A stretch of DNA of 64,000 nt from Saccopteryx bilineata. Lineage: Eukaryota > Chordata > Mammalia > Chiroptera > Emballonuridae. Below the pieces are notes generated by a model. It made no database searches. It saw nothing but the letters and a program-made list of their open reading frames with translations, and had not been told where the DNA came from. Positions 25,245 through 37,979 of this stretch are shown in pieces (the first letter of the stretch is position 1; the number at the start of each line of letters is the position of its first letter). Where the stretch lies: assembly GCF_036850765.1 (NCBI RefSeq), contig NC_089498.1, positions 48,907,795-48,971,794 on the forward strand, read 5' to 3'. The position numbers and the translations under genes were made by a program.

Positions 25245-25870
25245 TTTTACTATTGCTGATAACAAAGTACCACAAACTTCGCAGTTCAGAACAACATATA
25301 TTTATTATCTTACTGTTTCTGAGAGTACTCAGGGCATGCATGGCATAGCAAGGTTCTCTGCTCAAGGTTACCCCAGGCTGCAATCCCAGTGTTGGTCAGA
25401 CTGTTTTCTCAACTGGAAGTTTCCTGGGAAAAAATGGGTTTCCAAGCTCATTCGGGTTTCATGTAGAATTCATTTCCTTCCAGCTGCATGACTGGGAGTC
25501 CTAACTCTTTGCCTGTTATGGGCTGAAGTTTACCTGCTGAAGTTCACCTGCGTATCATAGAAACCACACATAGTTCCTTCCTATGTGGGATTCCTCGACC
25601 TGTCTGCTTACTTCATCAAGACAACAAGGAGATTTTTCTTGCTCCAGTCTGCTAAGATGGTTTCTTATAGAATATAAAGTAATCAGGGAGTGACATCCCA
25701 ATATCTTTGCCATAAACATAATCTAATCAAGGGTGTGAAATCCCATCACTTTTGTTAATTCTAGAAGCAAGTTTCAGCCTCCCCAACTCAACAAGTGCGA
25801 AATACATAAATGCATGGATATGAGGGGGTAAAAATCAGTGGAGGGGTCACCTTTGGGTTTGTGTGCCATA
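25245..25870. repeat. Ancient interspersed repeat abutting the LIPK stop
   Basis: Text such as acaaagtaccacaaacttcg, catatatttattatcttactg and catgactgggagtcctaac is of a widespread old placental repeat; I do not assign a family name. It ends about 50 bp below the LIPK TGA, so most of the 3' UTR is likely made of it. Confidence 0.5.
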
Positions 25871-25916
25871 TTCTTATCATGAAAACTTGCTTAGAAAAAA
25901 GTAAGTGTATTGAATT

Positions 25917-26150
25917 TCAGATACATCCTTCCATCATTGTAATTATGTCTTGGTAAATTTCCTGGGGCGCATCCTGTCCAAGGTAAAAATCCACATGATT
26001 GTAGTGTGGAATAAATTTGTAATAAATAAGTCTGCTAATTTTAGGAACTAAAATTTCAGTGTCTTTGGAGTCAGCCACACGGTCTTCTCCACCACTCCAC
26101 ATTGCTGTTGGAACTTCCATCTTGGTAACGTTGTATAAAGGAGGTGTAAA
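25917..26150 (-). CDS. LIPK: LIPK last coding exon (catalytic Asp and His)
   Basis: 234 bp including the TGA at 25919-25917, residues 320-396. It holds Asp342 (SGGED) and His371 (YNHVDF) and ends [11 protein letters not shown]...MMEGCI. The C-terminus differs slightly from the human protein as I remember it (shorter tail). No AATAAA lies within about 550 bp downstream on the minus strand; the nearest candidates are near 25306 and 25226. Confidence 0.94.
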   Translation of the reverse strand, partial: FTPPLYNVTKMEVPTAMWSGGEDRVADSKDTEILVPKISRLIYYKFIPHYNHVDFYLGQDAPQEIYQDIITMMEGCI

Positions 26151-29007
26151 CTAAACATAATTAAAGAGACAGAATAAAAAAAAAAGGAGTTTTCATGGAA
26201 AACCACATTATAGAAGTAATATTATTAGTTTTTAAGTATGTTCTTTAATATTAAAAATAGGCAAGTAAGGTCACACTTAATCACATGCAAACTATTTTTT
26301 TTTTTATTTTAGAGAGAGAGAAAAAGGGGAGAGAGAGACATACAAGAACATCAATCTGTTCCTGTATGTGCCCTGACCAGGGATCGAACTGGCAACCTCT
26401 GCACTTTGGGTCAAAACTTTAACCAACTATCTTGCCAGGCTGACATGTAAACATTACAATGTTAAATTTACTTAAAAACACTTCATTGCAATAATATGAA
26501 CTGTGAATTTAAAAATGATATGGCACATGGTAAGAAACCAGTAAATAACATCTGATCTACCTATATAAAATAGCTGGCATAGTTCGAAGAGGTCTTAGTA
26601 AGTGCTTAACGAATGGATACTATGCAGGATGTGGCAAAAGTTGGTTTACAGTTGTTTGTGTAAGAATTCATAGAATAATTAATAAATACTAATACAAGAA
26701 TAAACTCTGTGTTTTGTGTACTCCCAACTGTAAACCTACTTTTGCCACACCTAGTATTAGTTCATTGGTAGGAAGCAACTGGTGATTGTTATTATTGTAC
26801 CTGGTGGAAATGCATCATGTTCTTATCCGGGTTTCCCCAATCATAGGCTTGGAACAGACCAGATTTAACAGCCTAAATAAAATAAAATGAATAAACACAT
26901 TAAGTGATACATAAAACCAACATACTATCTTTAAAGATACAGAGAAGATTGATATTATATCCCACCCTTTAGCACATGAGCTAAAATTCAATAAAGATTA
27001 ATAAGCTAAATAATTAAAATGATAAAAAAACTGATGTTAATTTATAAAACTGATTGCCAAGCTTTTATTACTCCTTATAATTTTCCAATGAAAATTCTCA
27101 AAAAAGCAATGCTTGAGTGTTATAATGCTGTAGCTGTACATAGAAAAAAATTAAAAGGTGTTGGAATGAATGATTCTTAAATATCTTGGCTTAAGAAAGT
27201 TTTATATCTCTTTTATTTTTTTATTTTTTTTGTATTTTTCTGAAGTTGGAAATAGGGAGGCAGTCACACAGACTCCCGCATGCGCCCGACCGGGATCCAC
27301 CCAGCATGCCCACCAGGGGGCGATGCTCTGCCCATCTGGGGCATTGCTCTGTTGTATCCAGAGCCATTCTAGCACCTGAGGCAGAGGCCCCAGAGCCATC
27401 CTCAGCGCCTGGGCCAACTTTGCTCCACTGGAGCCTCGGCTGCAGGAGGGGAAGAGAGAGACAGAGAGGAAGAAGGGGGTTGGAGAGGCAGATGGGCGCT
27501 TCTCCTGTGTGCCCTGGCTGGGAATCGAACCCGGGACTCCTGCACCCAGGCCGATACTCTACCACTGAGTCAACCGGCTAGGGCCTTTATATCTCTTTTA
27601 AAGGGCACCACTTATACATCTCTTACATTAAAAAATCACTGCCATTATTATTCAATAATTGAACCATATTATTCTAATCAGGTGGTCTAAGACATTATAA
27701 TTATACTCCCTATTATTAAACAATTTTGTTAACTATTGGAAAGAATGCTTCCTGTGGGAAGTATGGCATGGCTGGTCTGTCCCCTGTCTGCAGGGCCGAG
27801 TCCCCTGCCATGTATCAGGAGCGTGGTCCTAGGCTGCATTTCTGAGACACCATGCAAGCTTATTTTTTGCATTTTAATTTTAGCCTTCATATATTAGAAT
27901 AAAAATAGTCATGTGCCTAGGGATTAATTTCCTTGTTATTTGCCACACATGCCGATTTGAAAAACAAATAATGTTTACTTCATTAAATTATTCTCAGATG
28001 ATTTTAGGGTTTTGTTTTCTTAACTTAAATCTCAGGTATTTTTTTTTCCACACTCATTGATTTAAACTTGATGTTTTAATTTTAAATTATTCCTATCTGA
28101 TTTATACTAAAAGAGGCAGCAGCCTACTGTTATTGAAATTATGCTAGTTTTCAACAATAAGATGCAGTAGAATGTACTAATTAAGAACTTAGATTTTAGC
28201 ATTAAATAGACCTGGTGTGAATCCAGGCTTCAACAAAATATTGAATCTGTGGTCTAAGACAATATATCATATTTATCTTCTCTAAAACTATTTTCTCACC
28301 TGTAAAATAGGAATGACAATAAAATTCTTCTCTAAGGTTGTGAATATTAAACAAGACCATGCATAAAAACATGTAGCATCTAAAAATGCTTAACAAATCT
28401 CTTTTTACGAGTATTATTACCATCATCCTCATCCTTGCCTTAGCTGTGTATATAACTTATGATCAAATATTTTATTTCTCTCCTTTATTTCTATCCTGAG
28501 GAGGATTTTCTATCAGAGAAAAGTGATCTTTAAGAGGAGTCAGCTGTGAGATATGTCAGGAAGTGGCTATGACATTTGTAGAATGAGGATATCTATGTCT
28601 TTATTGAAAGATTGTTATGAGAATGAATTCAATAATGCTGAATGAAATCACGTATATAAATAGCTGAAGGACACATACTAAACGCTCAGTAAATATGAAA
28701 TTGAAGTTGTATTGCCTGGGAAGGTCATGACCTTCCGAGTCTGCCTCTCTCTTCACCAGTAGGAGGCCCTAGGTCTTGAAGATCTTTTCTTATAAGAACT
28801 TGAAGGCTTATCTCCTGAAGGTGGAACTCTTCAAAGAATTTCAGAAATCCTCAACTAGCATTTCAGGTTATTTATAGCAGTGATTCTAAATTTTAAAGCA
28901 AGGAACAAGTTTATCAGGGTGTAGGTTAAAATGCAAATTCCTAAAAAAATAAAAAATGCAAATTCCTAGAGATCTCATATTAAAACTTTGGGAAGAACTT
29001 CTCCAGT

Positions 29008-29055
<48 letters not shown>

Positions 29056-32000
29056 CGCACACACACACACACACACACGCGCGCGCGCGCACACACACGC
29101 AGTTTCTCTAATACGTACTTGGCTCAGGAAACTATACTAATTGAATCTGACTTATCTTTGAACTTGTCAAATATTAAGTAATACACACACTAAGAAAACT
29201 TAAACTGGAGGTAAAAACAGACAGCATTAATCTACTTTAATCCCTCCCTAATGTCTAGTTTCTTGTGAATAAAGCATTATTTTCACACTCTGAAATGTCC
29301 CATATGTCAACTGGAGGATGAGATCTTTCTGAAATAACCTATTATCAGGATATATAAAGTTCAATTAGAGTTGGTGATTTCCCAGAAGAGAAATTGGAAG
29401 CTTTCCCTAGAAAAGGCAGTTTGGAGTAATCTAAGGATCAGGATGCAGTTAGAATATCTGGGAACCAGGCTCAAATTTCAGACACTGAGAACGTGAAGAC
29501 TAGAAGGGAATAAATGAAATCAACGAGTTGATGCTGATTCTGGGGTCATCAACTGGACAGTGGCAGGGGCCTGCAAAACCCTGCAGCGAGCTCTCTGGGA
29601 GGCTGTTTGGGGATCTTGCAGAAATATGTGTGCATCTTTTCAGCAAAAACAAGCACATACCTGGCCCCAGTGTAGCATATTTTGAACAGACGTTCCTGCC
29701 GGACTCTGTGCCAAATACACGTCCAAGCGACTCTGCAAAGTAAAGAGATGATGTCTCATCTGGAGGCTAATCATCTAATCATATCACAAGTCAATTCAAA
29801 TATATTTTCTCTATTTTTCTTTTAGGAAAAATCATACAGTATACTCTCTGAAGATGTATTAACCAAAGAAGCCTATCAATAAGCACTTTCCTGTCCCTCA
29901 GCTCTGTTCTTCTGTCCTGAGCAGTGTCTTCACAAAGCCCACAGAGGGCATCCCACTGGTCAAAGACAGAAGGTAATACAACTTTTCTTTCCAGTCTCAC
30001 CTCGGACAGGCCCAAGGAGACAAGAAGTCATGAGATAAAAGTCCCATTGACGTTATTTATCCTGTGTTATAGCCCACAGGACATTCTGAGAAAATTGTTC
30101 ATTGTAAAATATTGAGAACAGATCTGAATGTTCACTTTTGTCTTCTGATTTTAAAAATGGAAATGTTATGCAGGGTACTTTGCAAAAAATTGGGACATAT
30201 CCATCCAATATTTTAACCATCATTAACATTTAAACATATAATTTTTAAAGTTTTAAATATTTTTATTTATCCATTTTAGAGAGGCGGGGAAGAGAGAGAC
30301 AGAGAGAGACAGAGAGAGAACAGAGAACAGGAAGCATCAATTCTCATATGTGCCTTGACCAGGCAAGCCCAGGGTTTTGAACCGGCAATAAATATATTCT
30401 CAATTTAAAAAGCTTTTGCATTTTGTGTTTTTAGCATACAAAAAAGTTATTTTACACCAAAGTGAACATCAGAAACATCTTGGAGCTTTAAGAAAAAGTA
30501 CAACTACTTATGAGCTACTAAAACCTATGAATCAATATTAAAATCTCTAGGTTGAGTCCTAAACATGTGTATTTTTTCTAAAGTTCTATAAACACTCTAC
30601 TTAGGTATCACCTCTGATCATATTCCACTGAAATAAGTGTTCTTACAGGCATTGTAGTATTCCATAGTGAAACCCCCAACAATAAGAAAAGGAGTCAGTC
30701 TGACCATATAAATGTACGATGAGGGCCCTCAATTTATGTTCAAGCGCGCCATTTTGTGAAGTGTTTCTTTAGCAAACTCTTAAAGGATGTTAAAAGGGTA
30801 CTTTTAAAATTATCTCTATTACAGATTTTGCTTAACCCTTTGAGCAGTACAAATGTTCATGTACGTCCTTGTGCCTCCTGACCATCCAGAGTATGATTGA
30901 TTTATTTTAAAAATGTGTAAGGCAACAAACATTAAACAGAGGCAAATGTATGTTCTTCTTGTTTCCATAAATTGGTTATCAAACAAACATAATTTTAACT
31001 TAATAAAACTATAACTGGAACTAATTTCATTTTTTGAAAGAAAAAAAAAAACCCAAAAACTCACTCCCGGGGGTCAGCAAGCATGAAAAAAACTCACTAC
31101 TCAAAGGGTTAAAGGTCTTTTTACTCAGCTTTGCCTATATGAAATTCTTCCAGCTAAGTGATAGGAAAGCATAGTTTCTGAAGTAAATCTGGAAAGCGAA
31201 GAAGGAATGTGAAAAGACAGTGGCTAATGCATGCTTTGAATAGACGATCTTTTATAAATCTTGCTTGAAAGCAAGGAAAATGTTTATCAGTGCCTTCTTC
31301 TCACAAAGCAATACAAGTCTCTAGACAGAATCTGTGATATATGCAGAAATCAACTTCAGCTTTGTCTGTGGTTTCAAACCAATCTCCTTTCTAGCAGGGG
31401 ATTAAAGAGTAATTTCCTCTTCCCACTCTGAGTCAGCTAGTGGTAACTAAAAAAAGGGAAGAATGTCAGTTAAGTTGGAAAAGATTCGACAAGAACTCCG
31501 ACATTTATTCCTCTCAGTATCCCTTGAACAGTGAATTGTAGCTGTCATTGAAGAGCCACCCCTTATCCCTTTGGATTAAAGTGGATCACAAAATGGCTTT
31601 TTCCACTTCACCTATGAAAGTAGAAAATTGATTTAAAGAATAGAAATGCGTGAGCTCACTCTCTGAAACTTTACTTCAGTACGTCTAAGATAAGGCTCAA
31701 ACACAGTGCAATAAATTTCAAATAGCCATAATCAAAGTGACTTTTTCAATTTAACACTGTGGCCAATAGCAAGAGTTGATGAGAATTTTCAGAAACAAAC
31801 AAACAAACAATAAACAACTTGTTAAGTCCTCCTACTGGAGCAGGTAGATTCTTGGCTTTAGTTGGAAGCCATGAACATGCTAATTACATTTCAGAAGACA
31901 AAAAGCAGATCTTGAATGTGGCTTCTATGTAATTTAGAATAATATTTCCTAACTGCTATGCAACAAAACAACTGCTTTCCCAGCTCCAACTAGTTACACA

Positions 32001-35000
32001 TACCATGTTTAAGTTTTTCGGATCAAATCCACAAAAAGAAAATAGGAAGTTGCTGCAAATACGATGAAATAGCTTCCGGTTGCACACCTTAGTGGCAATG
32101 AATTGTTCAAGGAATGTATGAGCAGAGAACATCTTGTCACCAAATAACACCTGCAAGATCAATTAAAGACATCATCAAATGTCATGCATGTGCATGTCAA
32201 GAGTGGAAAATGAGTGGTAAATCAGACAAGGACTGGACACAAGCTGACATCTGCTTAGTACTTAGAATTCAGTGCATCCACGAGGTCTGTTAAGTGTTAT
32301 CCTCCTAACCCACTTCTTTCACCAAGATCTTTTACTTATATTGTTTTTGTAATGGCCTCTGAGAAACTAGTCCCCATAGAACAGGTGTCACCAACCTTTT
32401 TGGGGCTATGGACTGGTTTAATGTCAGAAAATATTTTCACGGACCGGCCTAAATTTAGGGTGGGACAGATAAATGCATCACGTGATCGAGACAAGCGTCA
32501 AGAGTGAGTCTTAGATGAATGTAACAGAGGGAATCTGGTCATTTTTAAAAAATAAAACATCATTCAGAGATAAATATAAATAAAATGGAAATAATGTAAG
32601 TTATTTATTCTTTCTCTGTGGACTGGTACCAAATGACCCACGGACCAGTACCGATACACTGGTACACTGGCCTGGGGGTCGAAGACCACTGCCATAGAAC
32701 ACTGGTAAGTCTTTTGAGTCAGGGATACCTTGGTTTGACTTTGGGCTTTGTCTTTCATACCTTAAGAAAATATTTAATTTCTATTATCCTGAATTTTCTC
32801 AACTCTAAAATGGAAAATTAATATGTACTATGTAGGACTGTTGTGAAGATAATAGGTCATGTTTAAAAGGCACCTAATTCATTTTCTAGAAACTAGTAAA
32901 CATTCCAAAAACAATATTATTATTATATTGTGACTAATACAGACTTAATGAGTCATTCATTCCAGAATCTTTTAATAAACTCTCTCAAGAGGCAAAAGTT
33001 TAACCTCTAAAATATATCTGCTAATGAAATTTTAAGCAATGTTGCAAGTAAGTTGAACTTATTTTTAGAACTTGAGGAATCTTTGAGATTGAAACATAAA
33101 TTAAGATCTAATCCTTGTGTATATAAATTCAATCTTGCTTTTGTTTTTTAATAACTTGTGTTATAATCATAGGATAATAAACTCAATATAAAGAGGAAAA
33201 AATTTTTTTGGTTCTTAATTTTTTTGTAAATACCCATTTACATTAAAAAAAAACTGTCAGGATGAGATTTTAATCAGTGAACATATTTGTTTTTCATTTA
33301 CCAATATATTTGTCATCCAAAACTTGGCAGAAACCTCATGTCAAGGAAAACAGCCAGTTCAGAGAGTAATAAGTTATGAAAATACGGTGTGAAAGAAGAG
33401 GTTATATCTACCGTAAGGGGTCCTTGTTTTTTGTTCTGACAATTGACTTTTCTAAATACAGGGTGATAGTCTCTGACTTGACTCCACCTATATATCAATG
33501 CATGAGTGACTCAGTTTAAAATCGATACATGTGCTATGTTTACCTGAAACCTATGTACTCTAATTGATCAATGTCACTCTATTAAATTTAATTTCTAAAT
33601 AAAATTTTAAAAAATGTAAAAGAAAAAGAAGCATGATGCCTCTACCTTTGTTTTTTTTCTAAGATTGGTTTGGTTATTTGGGGCTCTTTGAGATTCCATA
33701 CAAATTTTAGAGTTTTTTTAAAATTTTATTTCTGTAAAAAGCCATTTAACTTTTGGTAAGAATTGCACTGATTTATAGATAGGTTTGGGTAGTATGGGCT
33801 TTTAAACAATATTAATTCTTCCTTACCATGAACACAGGATATTTTTTCATTTAATTGTGTCTTCTTTAATTTTTTTCATCAATAGTCTATAATTTTCAGT
33901 TTATATGTCTTTCACTTCCTTGGTTGTATTCCTATGTAGACCTGGCCTGGTTGCTCAGTTGGTTAGAGCATTATCTCGATAAGCCAAAGTTGTGGGTTTG
34001 ACCCCCAGTCAGGGCACATTCAAGAATCAACCAGCGAATACATAAATAAATGGAACAACAAATTGATGTGTGTCTCCCTCCCTCCCTCTCTCTCTTTCAA
34101 ATCAATTTAAAAATAAATAAAAAATTGTTTAAAAAAATGTATTCCTACATATTTTATTGTTTTTGATGCTACTGTATATAGATTACTTTCTTAATCTCTT
34201 TTTCAGATAGTGCATTCTTTAGAGTATAAAAAATGCATCTGATTTTTTAATATTGGTTTTATATTCTGCAACTTTATTGAATCCATTTATTAGTCTTAAA
34301 TTATTTTGGTGGAATTTTCGGGGTATTTTTATATGAGTTTATCTCATCTGTAAACAGATGATAATTTTACTTCTTTCTTTCTGCTTTGAATGCATTTTTT
34401 TCTTGCCTCATTGCTCTGGCTATGCCCTTTACTACTATATTGAATAGAATGGTGAGAATGGGCTCCTTGTCTTGTCTGTGATCTTAATGTTGGCTGTGAG
34501 CTTGTCATATAGTTTATGTTGAGTATGTTTCTTGTAGTTTTTATAGAATTATTATTATTATTATTACTATTATTAGTTTGTATATGACAGAGACAGAGAG
34601 AGAGACAGAGAGGGACAGCTAAGGACAGATAGATAGTAAGGGAGAAAGATGAGAAGCATCAATTCTTTGTTGTGGCACCTTAGTTGTTCACTAATTGCTT
34701 TCTCAAGTGTGCCTTGACGAAGGGGCTCCAGCAGAGTGAGTAACCCTTTTTCAAGCCAGCGACCCTAGGGCTCAATCCAGTGACCATGGGGTCATATCTA
34801 TGATCCCATGCTCAAATCAGTAACCCCACACTCAAGCTGGTGAGCCTGTGCTCAAGCTGGCGACCTCGGGGTTTCGAATCTCAGTCCTCTGCATCCAGTC
34901 CAATGCTTTATCCACTGCGCCACCACGTGGTCAAGTAGAGAATTTTTATTATGAAAGGAAGTTTGACCATGTCAAATGCCCTTTTCACATCAATTAAGAT

Positions 35001-37941
35001 GATCATAGGATTTTTATCCTTCATTCTGTTAATGTGACATTTCACCTTTATTGATTTATATATGTTGTAACATCCCTGAATCCCAGGGCTCAATTCCACT
35101 TGATCATGGTGAATAATTTTTTGAAGGTACTGTTGAATTCAATTTGCTAGTATTTTCCTGAGGATTTCTGCATCCAAGTTCATCAGAGATATTGGCCTAT
35201 AATCTTCTTTTATTGTAGTATCATTGTCTGTCTTTGGTATCAGGGTAATGCTGGCTTTATAAAATGCATTTGGAAGTGTTCTTTCCTCTTCGTTTTGTTG
35301 AAAGAATTTGAGCAGTACTGCTATTAATTCTATTTTATGCTTTGTGAGCTAAAGTCAAGAGTGGTGAAGACTGCAGAGATCCTGAGTGGCCAAAATTGTG
35401 GAGGTCCTGCCAGTGGCAGTGGTGGCTAGAGTTAGTAAGGTCCTTAATGGCAAAGGCTGTTGATATCCTCCTATTATTGATATCCTCCCATGGAAGAAAC
35501 AATATCTCTGGGTATACTTCCTGGTGTCAGGTCTGGCACTCAGAGAAAGCCAGGATCCTGGCTTTCCTGCTACTGTGTTTCTGGGTTATATAGGTATGGA
35601 ATTGACTCATCATAGGCTAATTTGCTTTTTTCTTACAAACCACAATCTTTGGCTTCTATAAAAAAATTATCTCAGTTTTATTGTTTTTTTTTTAAGTTGT
35701 CTTTTATTTTTTTGTGGCAGAGACACACAGAGAGAGATTCAGAGAGAGGGACAGACAGACAGGAAGGGAGAGAGATGAGAAACATCAATTCTTTGTTGAG
35801 GCTCCTTAGTTGTTCATTGATTGCTTTCTCATATGTGCCTTGACCGGGGAGCTGCAGCAGAGCAAGTGACCCTTTGCTTGAGCCTGTGACCTTAGGCTGT
35901 AGCTGGTGAGCTTTGCTCAAACCAGATGAGCCTACGCTCAAGCAGGCGACCTTGGAGTCTTGAACCTGGGTCCTCTGCATCCTAGTCCGACACTCTATCC
36001 ACTGCCTGGTCAGGCTCAGTTTTATTGGCTTTAATTTAAATCATTTATTTCAATTATACATTATGATTACATTCTGTCTGCCATGAAGGAATCCCATATT
36101 AATATGCAACAAGAAAACACACCAACCCACAGAAACCAATTCTCTGAATAAATGATTAGCTTAGTTAGCTGTCAGCTAGCAGAAAAATCTGGGGCCAAAG
36201 ATACTGTCTAGGTTTTCAGGAGTTAACAGACCAGGAGTCTGTGAAGTATGGGCAGTTGAGCAAGATTAGACTTTTAGCGATGGGAGGAGGATGTATTCTA
36301 TGAAATGCATGGCAGTAATAACAATAGTTGAAATTTATTGAAGGCTTACAGTGTGCAAGACCTAGTTTTAGGGGTTTATATGTGCTATAAACTCACTTAA
36401 TCCTCACAGCAGCCTTATGAATAGAGATTATTATTATCTCCACTTTATCAATAAAGAAAAATGTTCACAGAATAGTTAATGTCTTGACCAAAATTTCCCA
36501 GCTAGCCAAAATTCAAACCCATGCCATTAAGCTTTGTGCTGTGATCTAAACTACTACTCTATACTACCTCTCAGAAACCCGGGGCCACTGGAGAGAAATT
36601 TAACCTTACTAGATTAAACAAAACAATTACTGAAATTTGTACGTGTTTTATCTGTAACTGAGGAATAACGTACATGAGAGAGAAGACACTGATGAAAACA
36701 TGAGAAGTAGATTGGCATCAGAGTGGGCACCCTGAATCCTGTTGGTAAAACTGTACATCATCAGTAAACCTACATGAATACCTCCAGCACCTATTATAGT
36801 CTCAGATGTTTGTAAAATGTCATTTGGTTTTCTTCTATTAATATCAGCAGGGCCCTGGCCGGTTGGCTCAGCGGTAGAACGTCGGCTTGGCGTGCAGGAG
36901 TCCCGGGTTTGATTCCTGGCCAGGACACACAGGAGAAGCGCCCATCTGCTTCTCCACCCCTCCCACTCTCCTTCCTCTCTGTCTCTCTCTTCCCCTTCCG
37001 CAGCCCAGGCTCCATTGGAGCAAAGATGGCCCGGGCGCTGGGGATGGCTCTGTGGCCTCTGCCTCAGGTGCTAAATGGCTCTGGACGCAGCAGAGCGATG
37101 CCCCAGAGGGGCAGGGCATCACCCCCTGGTGGGCATGCCGGGTGTATCCTGGTCGGGTGCATGCGGGAGTCTGTCTGACTGCCTCCTCGTTTCCAGCTTC
37201 AGAAAAATGAAAAAAAAAAATCAACAGGAACAGAGCTAGTTCTAGATACTATAGAATTAAACTTGGGCAAGTCACATACCTTGACTCCTACTTTGGAAAG
37301 AGATGTTAATTTTCTCATAGGACTTCGCGTGTATTTTACTGTAGCAACTGGAGCCAATGCAAAAAATATTTTAATCCTTTTAGCTAGCTCTGGATTTGTG
37401 GAGAATGCTATGAAACCTGAAAGAGAAGAAGACACTAATTTATAGATTTAAAACAATTCTTAATTTATTTTAAATGATAATAAAAGTAGTTATATTAAAG
37501 ACAACAAAAAAACAAATTAAAAATAAAAGGGACACGGGGGTGGGGGTGAGGGAGTTATATTCAGTGGGATACTTGAAACCATGTTAACACAATAAATTAA
37601 GAATTAATAAAAATTAAAAAAAATAAACTCAGAATAAGTATCATTTGTAGAGAAGGATTTTCTAAATTTCTCAAGAATTGAACTGCCTAATTCAGAATAA
37701 AGTACTTCCTGTCCCTGGGGAGGTCAAGAGTTGTGGAAAGGGTTCAAAAGGCCCTGTGCGGCATGTACAGGCAAACTCCCAGCTCATCCCCAGTCATTGC
37801 TATCAGGTAAAACTGGGTTACAATTTTGGCTTTCACTAGCTGTGTGAAGACTTTGACAAGTATAAATCTTAAGTTTTCTCAATTTGTAAATGTGGAAAAC
37901 AGAACAGAATTTTTATAGGATGATTCTTTTGAAGGTTAAAA

Positions 37942-37979
<38 letters not shown>

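Larger units (their letters stand above)
33640..35345 (-). mobile_element. Old L1 ORF2 segment, reverse
   Basis: The minus strand reads diverged L1 reverse-transcriptase text (for example near 34930-35060, [20 protein letters not shown] then DVKRAFD). Same orientation as LIPK. It is split by SINEs at 33939-34137 and 34563-34935. Confidence 0.85.
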
